From Bog-756 sp963703145 (GTDB taxonomy: Bacteria > Actinomycetota > Acidimicrobiia > Acidimicrobiales > RAAP-2), in the NCBI GenBank assembly GCA_963703145.1, contig OY969793.1, forward strand, positions 1,240,001 through 1,304,000: a stretch of DNA of 64,000 nt, given 5' to 3'. A program made the translations under genes and the position numbers. Of this stretch, positions 26,985-34,266 are shown piece after piece. Position 1 is the stretch's first letter. Each line of letters begins with the position of its first letter. The notes below the pieces were generated by a model. That model saw nothing but the letters and a program-made list of their open reading frames with translations, did no database searches and was not told the origin of the DNA.

Positions 26985-27608
26985 TCAGGGGCGGTACTCG
27001 GCCAGCAGGTCGATGCGTCGGGCGAGATTGACCGCATGGTCGCCAAGTCGCTCGTAGAACCGGGCGAGCAGCGTCACTTGAGCCGCCACCGTGGCGGGCA
27101 TCTCTTCGGTGGCGACCTCTCGGGTGAGGCTGTCGTGAAGGGTGTCCATCTCCTCGTCCGCCTTGTCGAGGCGATCGCCGAACCGCTCCCGCTCACCGAA
27201 GGCGTCGGCCGCCGACTGCCACATCTCGTTGGCCACCTCGGTCATGAGCTGGACGATCCCTCGGCTCCGGGGACTCATCAGCGTCCCGAGGTGGTCCACG
27301 GCCCGCTGGGCCACGTGCTCGGCCAGGTCCCCGCTCCGTTCCAGCTCGGGAATGATCAAGAGGAGACCGACGAGATAGCGCAGCTCATCGCCCTGGACCG
27401 GTCGGTCCCGGAGTTCTTCCCAGATGAGCAGTTCCACCTCTGCAGTGAGGTCGTCGACCACTTGGTCCCCATCGATGACCGCCTGTCCGAGCACCGCGTC
27501 GCCGTTGAGGAGGGCATAGGTGGCCTTGGAGAGTGCTTCGGAGACCAGCGCAAAGAGCTGGATGACCTTGTGGTCGATGGTGCCAAGGCCGGGTCCAGAT
27601 GCAGTCAT
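26985..27608 (-). CDS. PhoU-family phosphate regulator
   Basis: 207 residues forming two three-helix PhoU repeats. Each repeat has the metal-binding signature: IPELERSGDLAEHVAQRA (about residues 87-104) and YERLGDHAVNLARRI (about 184-198). PhoU proteins restrain phosphate uptake and PhoR signalling. The ATG at 27608 is preceded by TAATCT 9 bases upstream, a possible -10 with an almost absent leader. Divergent from a phosphate symporter gene, with PHO-box-like repeats in the shared 121-base gap, so the two probably act together. Confidence 0.9.
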   Translation of the reverse strand: MTASGPGLGTIDHKVIQLFALVSEALSKATYALLNGDAVLGQAVIDGDQVVDDLTAEVELLIWEELRDRPVQGDELRYLVGLLLIIPELERSGDLAEHVAQRAVDHLGTLMSPRSRGIVQLMTEVANEMWQSAADAFGERERFGDRLDKADEEMDTLHDSLTREVATEEMPATVAAQVTLLARFYERLGDHAVNLARRIDLLAEYRP

Positions 27609-27669
27609 GTCACGCAAAGATTACCCACCACGTGGACTTTCATCGAGATTTAGCCAATTTGGCCAATTT

Positions 27670-27702
27670 GTTCACTCTTCGTTTACCTTGCGATCATCTT
27701 GA
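27670..27702 (+). promoter_or_regulatory. PHO-box-like direct repeats
   Basis: Three 11-base units in register: GTTCACTCTTC, GTTTACCTTGC, GATCATCTTGA. The first two share GTTxAC. PhoP boxes of Streptomyces and relatives are 11-base direct repeats with GTTCACC cores. The site lies between phoU-like and symporter genes, 28 bases before the symporter start. Inferred: phosphate-starvation control by a PhoP-type regulator. Confidence 0.55.
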
Positions 27703-27729
27703 TTCCACCTTGCTCCATCAGAGTGACGG

Positions 27730-29259
27730 GTGATGACAACGAGTTGGGCAGCCACGGGCGAGGCGATCCTGCCTGGCAACGGTGCTTCGGTCGGGGAACT
27801 CCTAGATGAGGCGCCTCGGAGCAAGTTCCACCGCCGAACCGTGGTGGTATCAGGGGTGGGGTTCTTCACCGACGCCTACGACCTGTTCGTCATCGGAACG
27901 GTCTCCACCATCGTGGCCACCCAGTGGCACCTGAGCACCCTGCAGACCAGCTGGGTCACCGGATCAGCCATCCTGGGGGCGTTCTTCGGGGCCCTCATCT
28001 TCGGTCGGATCGCTGATGTGCTCGGGCGCAAATGGGTCTATCTAGGGGTGGCCATCATCATGATGGTGGGTGCTGTGGCGTCGGCGTTTGCCCCCGGCTT
28101 CATCTGGCTGGTCATCGCCCGGTTCGTGTTGGGTCTCGGCATCGGCGGCGACTATCCGGTCTCAGCGGTCCTCATGAGCGAGTACTCCAATCGGAAGGAC
28201 CGGGGACGACTGGTTGGCATGGTCTTTTCCATGCAGGCCCTCGGGCTCATCGTCGGTCCATTGGTCGGCCTCGTCCTGTTGTCCTCGGGTATGAGCCAGT
28301 CCCTTGCCTGGCGGCTCTTGCTGGGCTTCGGGGCCATCCCTGCCGCCGGGGTCATCTACCTCCGGTCCAAGATGCCCGAGTCACCGCGCTTCAAGGCCCA
28401 GGTCCAGGGCAAGTCCGATCAGGCCAGCGCCGACTTGGCCAACTTCTCCGATGGTGTCGTTGATGCAACCGCCCACGACGAAGCGCCGGCCGCCCGGAGG
28501 ATGGGGGTCAAGGAGTTCTTCCAGAGCCGCCGCATGCTGGTGCTCCTGGTCGGCACGGCGGGGTCGTGGTTCCTCTTCGACTACGCGTACTACGGCAACA
28601 CCCTGTCACTGCCGGCGATTCTGAAAGAGGTCGACTCCACGGCGTCGCTGGAGACCAAGCTGCTGTGGACACTGGGGCTCTTCGTGCTGTTCGCCGTGCC
28701 GGGCTACGCCTTGGCGGTGATGACCATGGACCGGATCGGGCACAAACGCCTGCAGTTCATCGGCTTCGGCGTGATGGCTGCAGCCTTTTTGACCTTGGCC
28801 GCCTTTGCCCATCTGACCACGATGATCGTGCCGTTCCTGGCGATCTTCGGCCTCAGCTACTTCTTCGTGCAGTTCGGACCGAACATGACCACCTTCGTGC
28901 TTCCCTCCGAGGTGTTCCCTGTGAGCATGCGCACCACCGGACACGGCATTGCCGCCGGAGTCGGAAAGCTCGGGGCCTTCGTGGGCGTGTTCCTGGTGCC
29001 ACAGCTCCAGAAGCACTATGGACTTCGGGGAATGCTCACGATCGCCGGGATCGCTGCCATCCTCGGATTCGCCCTCACGAGCGTGCTGCCCGAACCTGCC
29101 CGACAGAGTCTCGAGGACCTACAAGAGGGAACCACTAGGGCTTCCCGGCCCAATGCAGCAACTCAGGTGGGGGGCGTCTTCGACAGTGCCCAGACGGATT
29201 TCCCCGTGATCGTTCAACAGTCGCCCATTCACGCTGCCTCGATCGAGGATCCGGTCTAA
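27730..29259 (+). CDS. MFS transporter, phosphate:H+ symporter type
   Basis: 509 residues, twelve membrane segments. FFTDAYDLFVIGTV near residue 40 and GLGIGGDYPVSAVLMSEYS near 140 are signatures of the PHS (phosphate:proton symporter) branch of the major facilitator superfamily. GRIADVLGRKWVY is the MFS A-motif. The central cytoplasmic loop (about 215-255) is charged. GTG 27730 or ATG 27733 start. PHO-box-like repeats just upstream and a divergent phoU support phosphate as substrate rather than an aromatic acid. Confidence 0.85.
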   Translation: MMTTSWAATGEAILPGNGASVGELLDEAPRSKFHRRTVVVSGVGFFTDAYDLFVIGTVSTIVATQWHLSTLQTSWVTGSAILGAFFGALIFGRIADVLGRKWVYLGVAIIMMVGAVASAFAPGFIWLVIARFVLGLGIGGDYPVSAVLMSEYSNRKDRGRLVGMVFSMQALGLIVGPLVGLVLLSSGMSQSLAWRLLLGFGAIPAAGVIYLRSKMPESPRFKAQVQGKSDQASADLANFSDGVVDATAHDEAPAARRMGVKEFFQSRRMLVLLVGTAGSWFLFDYAYYGNTLSLPAILKEVDSTASLETKLLWTLGLFVLFAVPGYALAVMTMDRIGHKRLQFIGFGVMAAAFLTLAAFAHLTTMIVPFLAIFGLSYFFVQFGPNMTTFVLPSEVFPVSMRTTGHGIAAGVGKLGAFVGVFLVPQLQKHYGLRGMLTIAGIAAILGFALTSVLPEPARQSLEDLQEGTTRASRPNAATQVGGVFDSAQTDFPVIVQQSPIHAASIEDPV

Positions 29260-29261
29260 GC

Positions 29262-29284
29262 ACCCCGCGCCCCATCCTCGGGGT
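29262..29284 (+). terminator. possible hairpin after the symporter
   Basis: ACCCCG and CGGGGT pair around an 11-base loop two bases after the stop. The stem is short and has no T run. Confidence 0.25.
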
Positions 29285-29399
29285 CCTGACCGGGGACTCG
29301 GCAGTATCCGGCCAGGTTGACACCTGGACGCTCGGCTTCGTGGAGACCACCGGACCCTCGTATTCGTCAGACCCCGCCACTCGGACTGCGCTGGCTGGA

Positions 29400-29663
29400 T
29401 CAGACGTGGGCAAACACCTCACGAATCGTCAGATCGAGCTGGGTGACGCCGGGCATCGGCGGCACTGGATAGTCGGCCGCTTCCTCTGCATGCTCCCTGG
29501 ATTCGAAGACCAGCACCGACGTACCGATGCCGTCGACCGGTTCCAGCCAGTAGCCACACACGATTCCTGGTGCACGCGAGACGAGAGCCTCGCGGGCTTC
29601 CGGGAGTAGGAGCCGGGCTTCGTCAGGATTGTCGACACGGACATTGGTCACGATTGCGTACAT
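29400..29663 (-). CDS. small dimeric alpha-beta barrel (ABM-like) protein
   Basis: 87 residues: MYAIVTNVRVDNPDEA, then APGIVCGYWLEPVDG, SVLVFESREHAEEAA and QLDLTIREVFAHV. The order strand, helix, strand, strand, helix, strand and the APGxxxGYW segment fit short ABM/dimeric barrel proteins common in actinobacteria; catalysis is unproven. The start at 29663 is fixed by GGAGGTCC directly upstream; the frame is open further upstream but not protein-like. Confidence 0.75.
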   Translation of the reverse strand: MYAIVTNVRVDNPDEARLLLPEAREALVSRAPGIVCGYWLEPVDGIGTSVLVFESREHAEEAADYPVPPMPGVTQLDLTIREVFAHV

Positions 29664-29909
29664 TGGACCTCCATTCTCTCCAGCCGCAGGCAAAGGGTAG
29701 AGGCCGGAGTGAGCAGCGTGACGGTCGGGCAAGGAGGTGGCCGTGAAGGCAACGTGATGCGAACACAGCGAACTGCTTGCAGCGGAGTCGATCTGTTGCT
29801 ACTACTGCTGCCAGCGGTTTCGGCGTGGCCCAACCTGGAGATTGACACACCTGCTTGGCGGCGACGGCACGACCCGAGATATTCCTAGAACCGGAAGGTG
29901 TGATGCGAG

Positions 29910-30728
29910 ATGCAAGGGACCCAAGAGCTCCCCGAGGTCGGCCCTATTGCTCGCTACGAGCAGAACATTGTCGACCGGATCAGCGACTTCAACGACCCTC
30001 GCCAGGAATGGCGCCGACTTTTCTCTGAGGTGCTGGGCACGTTCTTCCTGGTCTTGGCAGCCGCTGGTGGCGGCATGATGGGCCACGCCTTCCCCGGCGT
30101 GATCAGCCACACCGCTGCCGTGGTCGCACCGGCGCTGACGGTGCTGGCCATCATCTTGTTCATGGGCAAGATCTCCGGTGCGCACCTCAACCCGGCCGTC
30201 AGCATCGCCTTTGCCCTCCGACGTGACTTTCCGTGGCAACGGGTGCCCGGCTACATCGTCATGCAGTTGGTCGGGGCGACGCTGGCCGCCCTCTTCCTTC
30301 GTTCCGTCGTCCATGTCTCGGCCACCTACGGGTCCAACTATCCGGCCCATGGCTACTCCGACATGTCCGCCTTCTGGATGGAACTGATCTTGACGCTCGG
30401 CCTGGTCAGCGTGATCCTGGGCACGGCGTCGGGAGCGCAGAACATCGGTTTGTTCGGTGCTTTGGGGGTCGGGGGCTATATCGCCTTGGCCGGCCTGTGG
30501 GGCAGCCCCATCTCGGGTGCGTCGATGAACCCGGCCCGCACCTTCGGGCCGGACCTGGTGGGCAAGACCTTTTCTGGGTACTGGGTCTATATCGCCGGGC
30601 CTCTGGCCGGCGCGGTGCTCGCCGTCGTCATCGCCTTCGTCCTGCGCGGTCCCGGGGGTGGCCGTTCCGGGTCGGCGGCGGCGCAGGGGGACATCTTCAC
30701 GGAGACCTACGAAGCCGGGAAGTCTTAA
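29910..30728 (+). CDS. MIP family channel (aquaporin-like)
   Basis: 272 residues. Six membrane segments and the two half-helix motifs: SGAHLNPAVS (about 89-98) and SGASMNPARTFGPDL (about 206-220), both with NPA. The second motif followed by R-T-F-G-P is common in water-type channels. A 40-residue charged N-terminal extension precedes the first segment. Probably water or small neutral solutes; the selectivity residues cannot be settled by eye. No operon partner. Confidence 0.88.
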   Translation: MQGTQELPEVGPIARYEQNIVDRISDFNDPRQEWRRLFSEVLGTFFLVLAAAGGGMMGHAFPGVISHTAAVVAPALTVLAIILFMGKISGAHLNPAVSIAFALRRDFPWQRVPGYIVMQLVGATLAALFLRSVVHVSATYGSNYPAHGYSDMSAFWMELILTLGLVSVILGTASGAQNIGLFGALGVGGYIALAGLWGSPISGASMNPARTFGPDLVGKTFSGYWVYIAGPLAGAVLAVVIAFVLRGPGGGRSGSAAAQGDIFTETYEAGKS

Positions 30729-30819
30729 GCGGGCGGTCGGCCATCGTGTTGACCATCTGGACGGGGGAGCGGAGCGAGCGAGTCGCCACCCTCGCTGCGA
30801 ATCTTGCAACACTGCTTGG

Positions 30820-31311
30820 ATGAGCGGCTTCAGCCCATCCGAGTGGCACGACTTCTTCGTGGGGTCGATCGGGGCTTCGGCAGCGCTCACCGGTCTCCTG
30901 TTCGTCGCCATCTCCATCAACCTGGAGCAGATCCTGAAGTTTGCAACCCTGCCCGGACGGGCCGCCGGGAGTCTGGGGGTCCTGGTGTGTGCACTCGTGG
31001 TGTCCGCGTGTGGACTGGCGCCGGGCCAACGCCTCGACGTTCTGGGGACAGAGATCATGGTGGCCGGCATTGCCGTCTCGTTCCAGGCGATTTGGGTGAC
31101 CACTCGAAAGCGGGAGGAAGGCGACCGAATGGCGTCGCAGGTGCAGCGCACCGTCACGCTGCTGCTCCCGGGCCTGGCCTTCGTCGCCGGCGGAGTGAGC
31201 CTGATCGTCAGGGGTGGGGGTGGTCTCTACTGGATTCTCGGCGCCACAGTGCTGGCCTTCGTGGTCGCAGCCATCAACGCCTGGGTGCTCCTAGTGGAGG
31301 TGCTGCGCTGA
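30820..31311 (+). CDS. four-span membrane protein, unknown
   Basis: 163 residues. MSGFSPSEWHDFFVGSIGAS then ALTGLLFVAISINLEQIL at the N-terminus, and four membrane segments. This N-terminal W-x-x-F-x-x-G-x-x-x-A-A-x-x-G-L-L-F-V-A pattern recurs in unnamed actinobacterial membrane proteins. ATG chosen because the pattern starts there; the frame extends upstream without sense. Function unknown. Confidence 0.65.
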   Translation: MSGFSPSEWHDFFVGSIGASAALTGLLFVAISINLEQILKFATLPGRAAGSLGVLVCALVVSACGLAPGQRLDVLGTEIMVAGIAVSFQAIWVTTRKREEGDRMASQVQRTVTLLLPGLAFVAGGVSLIVRGGGGLYWILGATVLAFVVAAINAWVLLVEVLR

Positions 31312-31552
31312 GCGGCGGGACGCGTCGCCACCCACAAGCGTCAGCCCGACAGGTCAGGCATGACAATGGAGGGAATGGCATCGACCGTGGCGATGCCGCC
31401 ACCCTCGCACAAGTGCTCGTTGATAGTTGGGTGTCGTCCGCCGAGTCGGGGAGGACGCCGGACCCCGGACGTCCTCATGGTGAGCCTCCACTGGCGCGGG
31501 GTTACTGACGAGCATCCAAGGTTTGCCATGCTCCGAGGGATACCGTCGAGTG

Positions 31553-31666
31553 ATGGAACTCCTCCGGAACGCCGCCGAGCGAGTCGGTTGGTTCGCCGGA
31601 GACCTGTGGGACTGGCTCATCCGGGGGACGAGAGTGCACTATCACCAGAGGACCCGCCGACCGTAG
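31553..31666 (+). CDS. candidate 37-residue Trp-rich microprotein
   Basis: MELLRNAAERVGWFAGDLWD then WLIRGTRVHYHQRTRRP. An amphipathic Trp-rich first half and a basic C-terminus suggest membrane association. CCGAGGGA is 13 bases upstream, only a weak ribosome site; a GTG directly before the ATG is another start. It converges with the next gene across a small hairpin. No family recognised. Confidence 0.35.
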   Translation: MELLRNAAERVGWFAGDLWDWLIRGTRVHYHQRTRRP

Positions 31667-31683
31667 GCACCGGACGGGTCGAA

Positions 31684-31702
31684 CACCTGCGCCCGTCAGG
31701 TG
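31684..31702. terminator. possible bidirectional hairpin between convergent genes
   Basis: CACCTG and CAGGTG pair around a 7-base loop. The right arm lies inside the last codons of the minus-strand gene. Could serve both convergent transcripts; no T run. Confidence 0.25.
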
Positions 31703-32046
31703 CGGGCAGCTGCCTCCTTGGCGATTCGAGCCGCCAGCTGTCGAGAGATGCCGAGGGCCCGGCCGATCGCCCCGATGGTCATGCCCTCCTCCAGCCCGGT
31801 GGCGGCAACGGACAAGCGCAGTTGATGACGGGCGGCCTCGAACTCAGCCAGAAGGTCGGTCATCTTCGTGCGACGCTCGGCCGAATCTGACTCCGTCAGG
31901 GCCGCCTCCATTGACGCTCCCAGCTCCAGCGCCTTGATTCCCTGTTCCAAGCGCTTACGGCTGTAGGAGATCTGGGCTCTGAGCGCTTGTCCGGCCTCCA
32001 TCAGACGCCGAATGTCGGCGATGACTCCATCTCGGTCGCTCGTCAC
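31696..32046 (-). CDS. putative helix-turn-helix protein, unknown
   Basis: 116 residues. Two helical stretches rich in Leu and charge (about 8-75) precede a C-terminal segment GMTIGAIGRALGISRQLAAR that fits a helix-turn-helix (G-x-A-L-G-I-S-R-Q). The first part could be a coiled coil. GTG start at 32046 with TAGAGT 6 bases upstream, the leaderless layout. Possibly a small DNA-binding protein; no known family assigned. Confidence 0.55.
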   Translation of the reverse strand: MTSDRDGVIADIRRLMEAGQALRAQISYSRKRLEQGIKALELGASMEAALTESDSAERRTKMTDLLAEFEAARHQLRLSVAATGLEEGMTIGAIGRALGISRQLAARIAKEAAART

Positions 32047-32052
32047 ACCACG

Positions 32053-32058
32053 ACTCTA
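32053..32058 (-). promoter_or_regulatory. candidate -10 element of a leaderless transcript
   Basis: TAGAGT on the minus strand followed by 6 bases and the GTG start at 32046. No clear -35. Confidence 0.35.
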
Positions 32059-32205
32059 TGACCGCCTCGAACCTCCTGCCGGGATGACGTGTCGGCGTCC
32101 TGGGTGTGAGGCGATTGCCCCGTTCGGGGGCCTACACGAGGCCCTTGCACAACCGACACGACCTGCGAGAACGTAGATCAGAGGTCGAAGAGGAGGACAC
32201 CAGGG

Positions 32206-32508
32206 ATGGACGACGAGGAATTTGGGGCTGCCGTCGGCAGTGACGTAAGCCGTAAGACCGCATGGACTAGGTACTACGCCGTCGCCGAGGAGTTGCGGGT
32301 CTTGCAGCTGAGTTACTCGGCAGCCGAGAGGGAGTTCCGCTATCTCGTCGCCGTCCACGAGGCCGCCAATCAGGTCGAGGTCGACCTGCTGGCGTTGTGC
32401 GGTGATCGCCCAACCGACGAATGGGATGAGCGGGACCGTGCCATCCTGGCCGTCCGCGAGCGGCTCGTCGAGGTTCTCTGGCAGTCCGAGTACCCAGCAG
32501 TGCGTTGA
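32206..32508 (+). CDS. 100-residue acidic helical protein, unknown
   Basis: MDDEEFGAAVGSDVSRKTAW followed by a long helical region (YYAVAEELRVLQLSYSAAER to VHEAANQVEVDLLALCGD) and an acidic DEWDERDRAIL segment. Soluble, possibly helical-bundle or coiled-coil. GAGGAGG is 9 bases before the ATG, a strong ribosome site, which is the main support for it being real. No family recognised. Confidence 0.55.
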   Translation: MDDEEFGAAVGSDVSRKTAWTRYYAVAEELRVLQLSYSAAEREFRYLVAVHEAANQVEVDLLALCGDRPTDEWDERDRAILAVRERLVEVLWQSEYPAVR

Positions 32509-33013
32509 GTCGGTCGGGGATCGTCGGGGTGGCGACCAGTACGTCTCTACGGGTTTCGCACCGCTTCTGACCCGATGGTTCGGTGCGGCGACCGGCTACG
32601 TCCCGGACGAGCCCGGTGGGCCCGACGAGGTTCGGGCGCCGCCACGGCGGGCAGCTCCGGGACCGGGCACGGCTCACCGCAAGCATGGGCACTTCCACTC
32701 GGAGCCGGGTGTGGTCCAGGTGCACCGACGGCGTCAGCCAGCGCTTCGAGCCCCGGCACCCACGGCAGGACTGGACCCTGCTCGGGCAACGGCGCAAGAA
32801 GGTCCCAGGCACACGTGACGACGGGTACCGCCGGCGGACGCACACCTCGGAGCCACGATCTCACCGTAGATACGTGCCCAACCAACCCACAGCCAAACCA
32901 GACCGCACCCAGGGATGGAGGGCGTCGCCCGGTCGGTTTCGTCCACGTCACCCAACCCAGCTGACCTGATCTGGGGTCCGTCCCTCACCGAGCCAGGACC
33001 GTGAGGTCACCGA
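32509..33013. other. intergenic region of about 500 bases
   Basis: No frame on either strand shows coherent protein sequence; codon-position GC bias is absent. No hairpin or repeat of note. It separates the acidic protein gene from the minus-strand SOS-box gene. Confidence 0.4.
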
Positions 33014-33256
33014 TCAGACCCGTCGGAGCTCGACATAGCGCTCGAGATTTCCTGGAAAGATCCGGGCCACCTCGCCGGCCGCGGCACGAATGGCCTCGTC
33101 ACGGGTCATCCCGACGGCATCGATGGTGAGGCGCACGGATTCGGTGTCGCCCCGGAACCGAATGAGCCGATTGGCCGAGGACTGCACCGCCTCGAGGAAT
33201 CGCCTCGTTCGGTCGTCCAGAGGGCGGGGGATGAGGACGTCGACCTCGTAGTGCAT
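33014..33256 (-). CDS. 80-residue protein with SOS-box promoter, unknown function
   Basis: MHYEVDVLIPRPLDDRTRRF opens a strand then a helix; FRGDTESVRLTIDAVGMTRD and EVARIFPGNLERYVELRRV complete an alternating strand-helix-strand-helix pattern, probably a small alpha-beta domain. No Cys, no catalytic motif. The ATG at 33256 is chosen because TACCGT ends 6 bases upstream and a perfect LexA-type palindrome lies between it and TTGCAG. The frame runs further upstream but through the promoter. Expected to be induced by DNA damage if the host has LexA. Divergent from merR. Confidence 0.65.
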   Translation of the reverse strand: MHYEVDVLIPRPLDDRTRRFLEAVQSSANRLIRFRGDTESVRLTIDAVGMTRDEAIRAAAGEVARIFPGNLERYVELRRV

Positions 33257-33262
33257 CCCCCG

Positions 33263-33291
33263 ACGGTATCGAACATATGTTCGATCTGCAA
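33263..33291 (-). promoter_or_regulatory. promoter of the 80-residue gene: TTGCAG, 17 bases, TACCGT
   Basis: On the minus strand, -35 TTGCAG (33286-33291) and -10 TACCGT (33263-33268) are separated by 17 bases, almost wholly occupied by the 16-base palindrome. The -10 ends 6 bases before the ATG, so the transcript would be leaderless. Confidence 0.6.
33269..33284. promoter_or_regulatory. LexA/SOS box, perfect 16-base palindrome
   Basis: TCGAACATATGTTCGA is a perfect palindrome and matches the mycobacterial consensus TCGAAC-N4-GTTCGA and the Bacillus CGAAC-N4-GTTC type. Its position between -35 and -10 of the minus-strand gene would block RNA polymerase. I saw no other copy in the window, including upstream of recN. 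Confidence 0.75.
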
Positions 33292-33350
33292 CCAGACCGA
33301 GACTGTCCGGAAACAGGTCCATCCAGCCTCCCCAGGAGGGTTCTCGGTCC

Positions 33351-33382
33351 TTGACCCCGTACCGAGGTACGGGCCATACGCT
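33351..33382 (+). promoter_or_regulatory. MerR-type promoter and operator of the merR-like gene
   Basis: -35 TTGACC (33351-33356) and -10 TACGCT (33377-33382) are 20 bases apart, the overlong spacing that MerR regulators correct. The spacer contains a perfect dyad, CCCGTACC-GA-GGTACGGG (33356-33373), centred in the spacer. It suggests autoregulation. The ATG is 16 bases downstream of the -10. Confidence 0.7.
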
Positions 33383-33398
33383 TGAGGGCGTGGAGGCC

Positions 33399-33776
33399 AT
33401 GACCATCGGCCAGCTGGCGTTCGACGCAGGCGTGCACGTAGAGACCATCCGCTACTACGAACGCCGGGGGCTCCTGCGGGAACCGCCACGGACTGCTGCT
33501 GGTTACCGTCAGTACTCGTCCGACGACCGTCGCCGGCTCCAGCTCATCATCCGGGCCAAGGGGTTGGGCTTCACGCTGACCGAGATCGCCCGGCTCCTCG
33601 GCGCCGATACCACCACCACGTCCGACGCCGTCCGACTGGCGGCCCTGGCCAAGCTGCGGTCACTGGACGAACAGTTGCGATCGGTGCGAGAGACCCGGGC
33701 TCGGCTGGAGCTGCTGTTGGCGATCTGCGAGGACCCCGACGACGAGGACTGCGCATCGCTGCACCTCCCTAGGTGA
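33399..33776 (+). CDS. MerR-family regulator, CueR-like metal-sensor features
   Basis: 125 residues. DNA-binding N-terminus MTIGQLAFDAGVHVETIRYY then ERRGLL; GYRQYSSDD and GFTLTEIARLL follow; then a long dimerisation helix and a C-terminal loop Cys110-EDPDDED-Cys118. That Cys-x7-Cys spacing is that of CueR (Cys112/Cys120), and Ser75, 35 residues before Cys110, corresponds to the CueR Ser77 that marks sensors of monovalent copper, silver or gold; divalent sensors and MerR have Cys there. Ligand is inferred only. Its last 8 bases overlap the end of the convergent thioredoxin gene. GTG three codons earlier is another start. Confidence 0.85.
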   Translation: MTIGQLAFDAGVHVETIRYYERRGLLREPPRTAAGYRQYSSDDRRRLQLIIRAKGLGFTLTEIARLLGADTTTTSDAVRLAALAKLRSLDEQLRSVRETRARLELLLAICEDPDDEDCASLHLPR

Positions 33777-34098
33777 GTACGTCTCCCAGCTCCTCGAGCA
33801 GCCGGGACCGGCTGCGAGCGCCGACCAGTCGCTGTTGGAGTTCGCCCTGGCTGAAGGCCAGCAGGGTGGGGACGCTCATCACGTCGAAGCGTGCGGCCAG
33901 CCCGGGGTGCTCATCGGTGTTGACCGTGAACACCGACAGACGGTCGCCGTAGTCCGAGGCGATGGCGTCGAGAAGGGGAGCGACCACCTGGCACGGTGGA
34001 CACCATTCGGCCCAGAACTCCACGATCACCGGAACCAGTGACGATGCGATCACCTCGTCGATTTCCTGCTCGCCTGCAACGGGAACTGTGCTGGTCAT
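33769..34098 (-). CDS. thioredoxin
   Basis: 109 residues, the classical single-domain size. Redox motif EFWAEWCPPC with Cys33 and Cys36; the usual thioredoxin is WCGPC, so CPPC is a variant that should alter redox potential. The cis-Pro is in VMSVPTLLAFSQG. AAGGAGG directly upstream of the ATG. The promoter upstream has the same MerR-type layout as that of the facing merR-like gene, so it is probably regulated by it. Cytoplasmic; partners unknown. Confidence 0.92.
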   Translation of the reverse strand: MTSTVPVAGEQEIDEVIASSLVPVIVEFWAEWCPPCQVVAPLLDAIASDYGDRLSVFTVNTDEHPGLAARFDVMSVPTLLAFSQGELQQRLVGARSRSRLLEELGDVLT

Positions 34099-34126
34099 GC
34101 TGGCCTCCTTTTGCCTGCTCACCATC

Positions 34127-34158
34127 ACCGTACGGTCCGTACCATGGTCGAAGGTCAA
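34127..34158 (-). promoter_or_regulatory. MerR-type promoter of the thioredoxin gene
   Basis: On the minus strand, TTGACC (34153-34158) and TACGGT (34127-34132) are separated by 20 bases. In register with the merR promoter, the spacer shares ACC-nn-GGTACGG. Left half-site is imperfect. Leader of about 20 bases before the ATG at 34098. Confidence 0.6.
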
Positions 34159-34266
34159 GCCCGGCCACCGTCGCTCGCGTAGAGTTCGCTCGACAATCGG
34201 CACCCGCCGGCGATCCCAGGACGTGGTCGACCTGCCCGCCGACCGACTGGAGGAGACCGGCCGACC

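Noticed and set aside
29757..29888. 43-codon frame with a Leu-rich segment before the aquaporin-like gene
   Set aside because: Ribosome site is about 20 bases from the ATG and the tail is not protein-like; could not be supported.
33014..33448. Longer version of the SOS-box gene starting upstream
   Set aside because: The extra sequence runs through the promoter and dyads and has no protein-like pattern.
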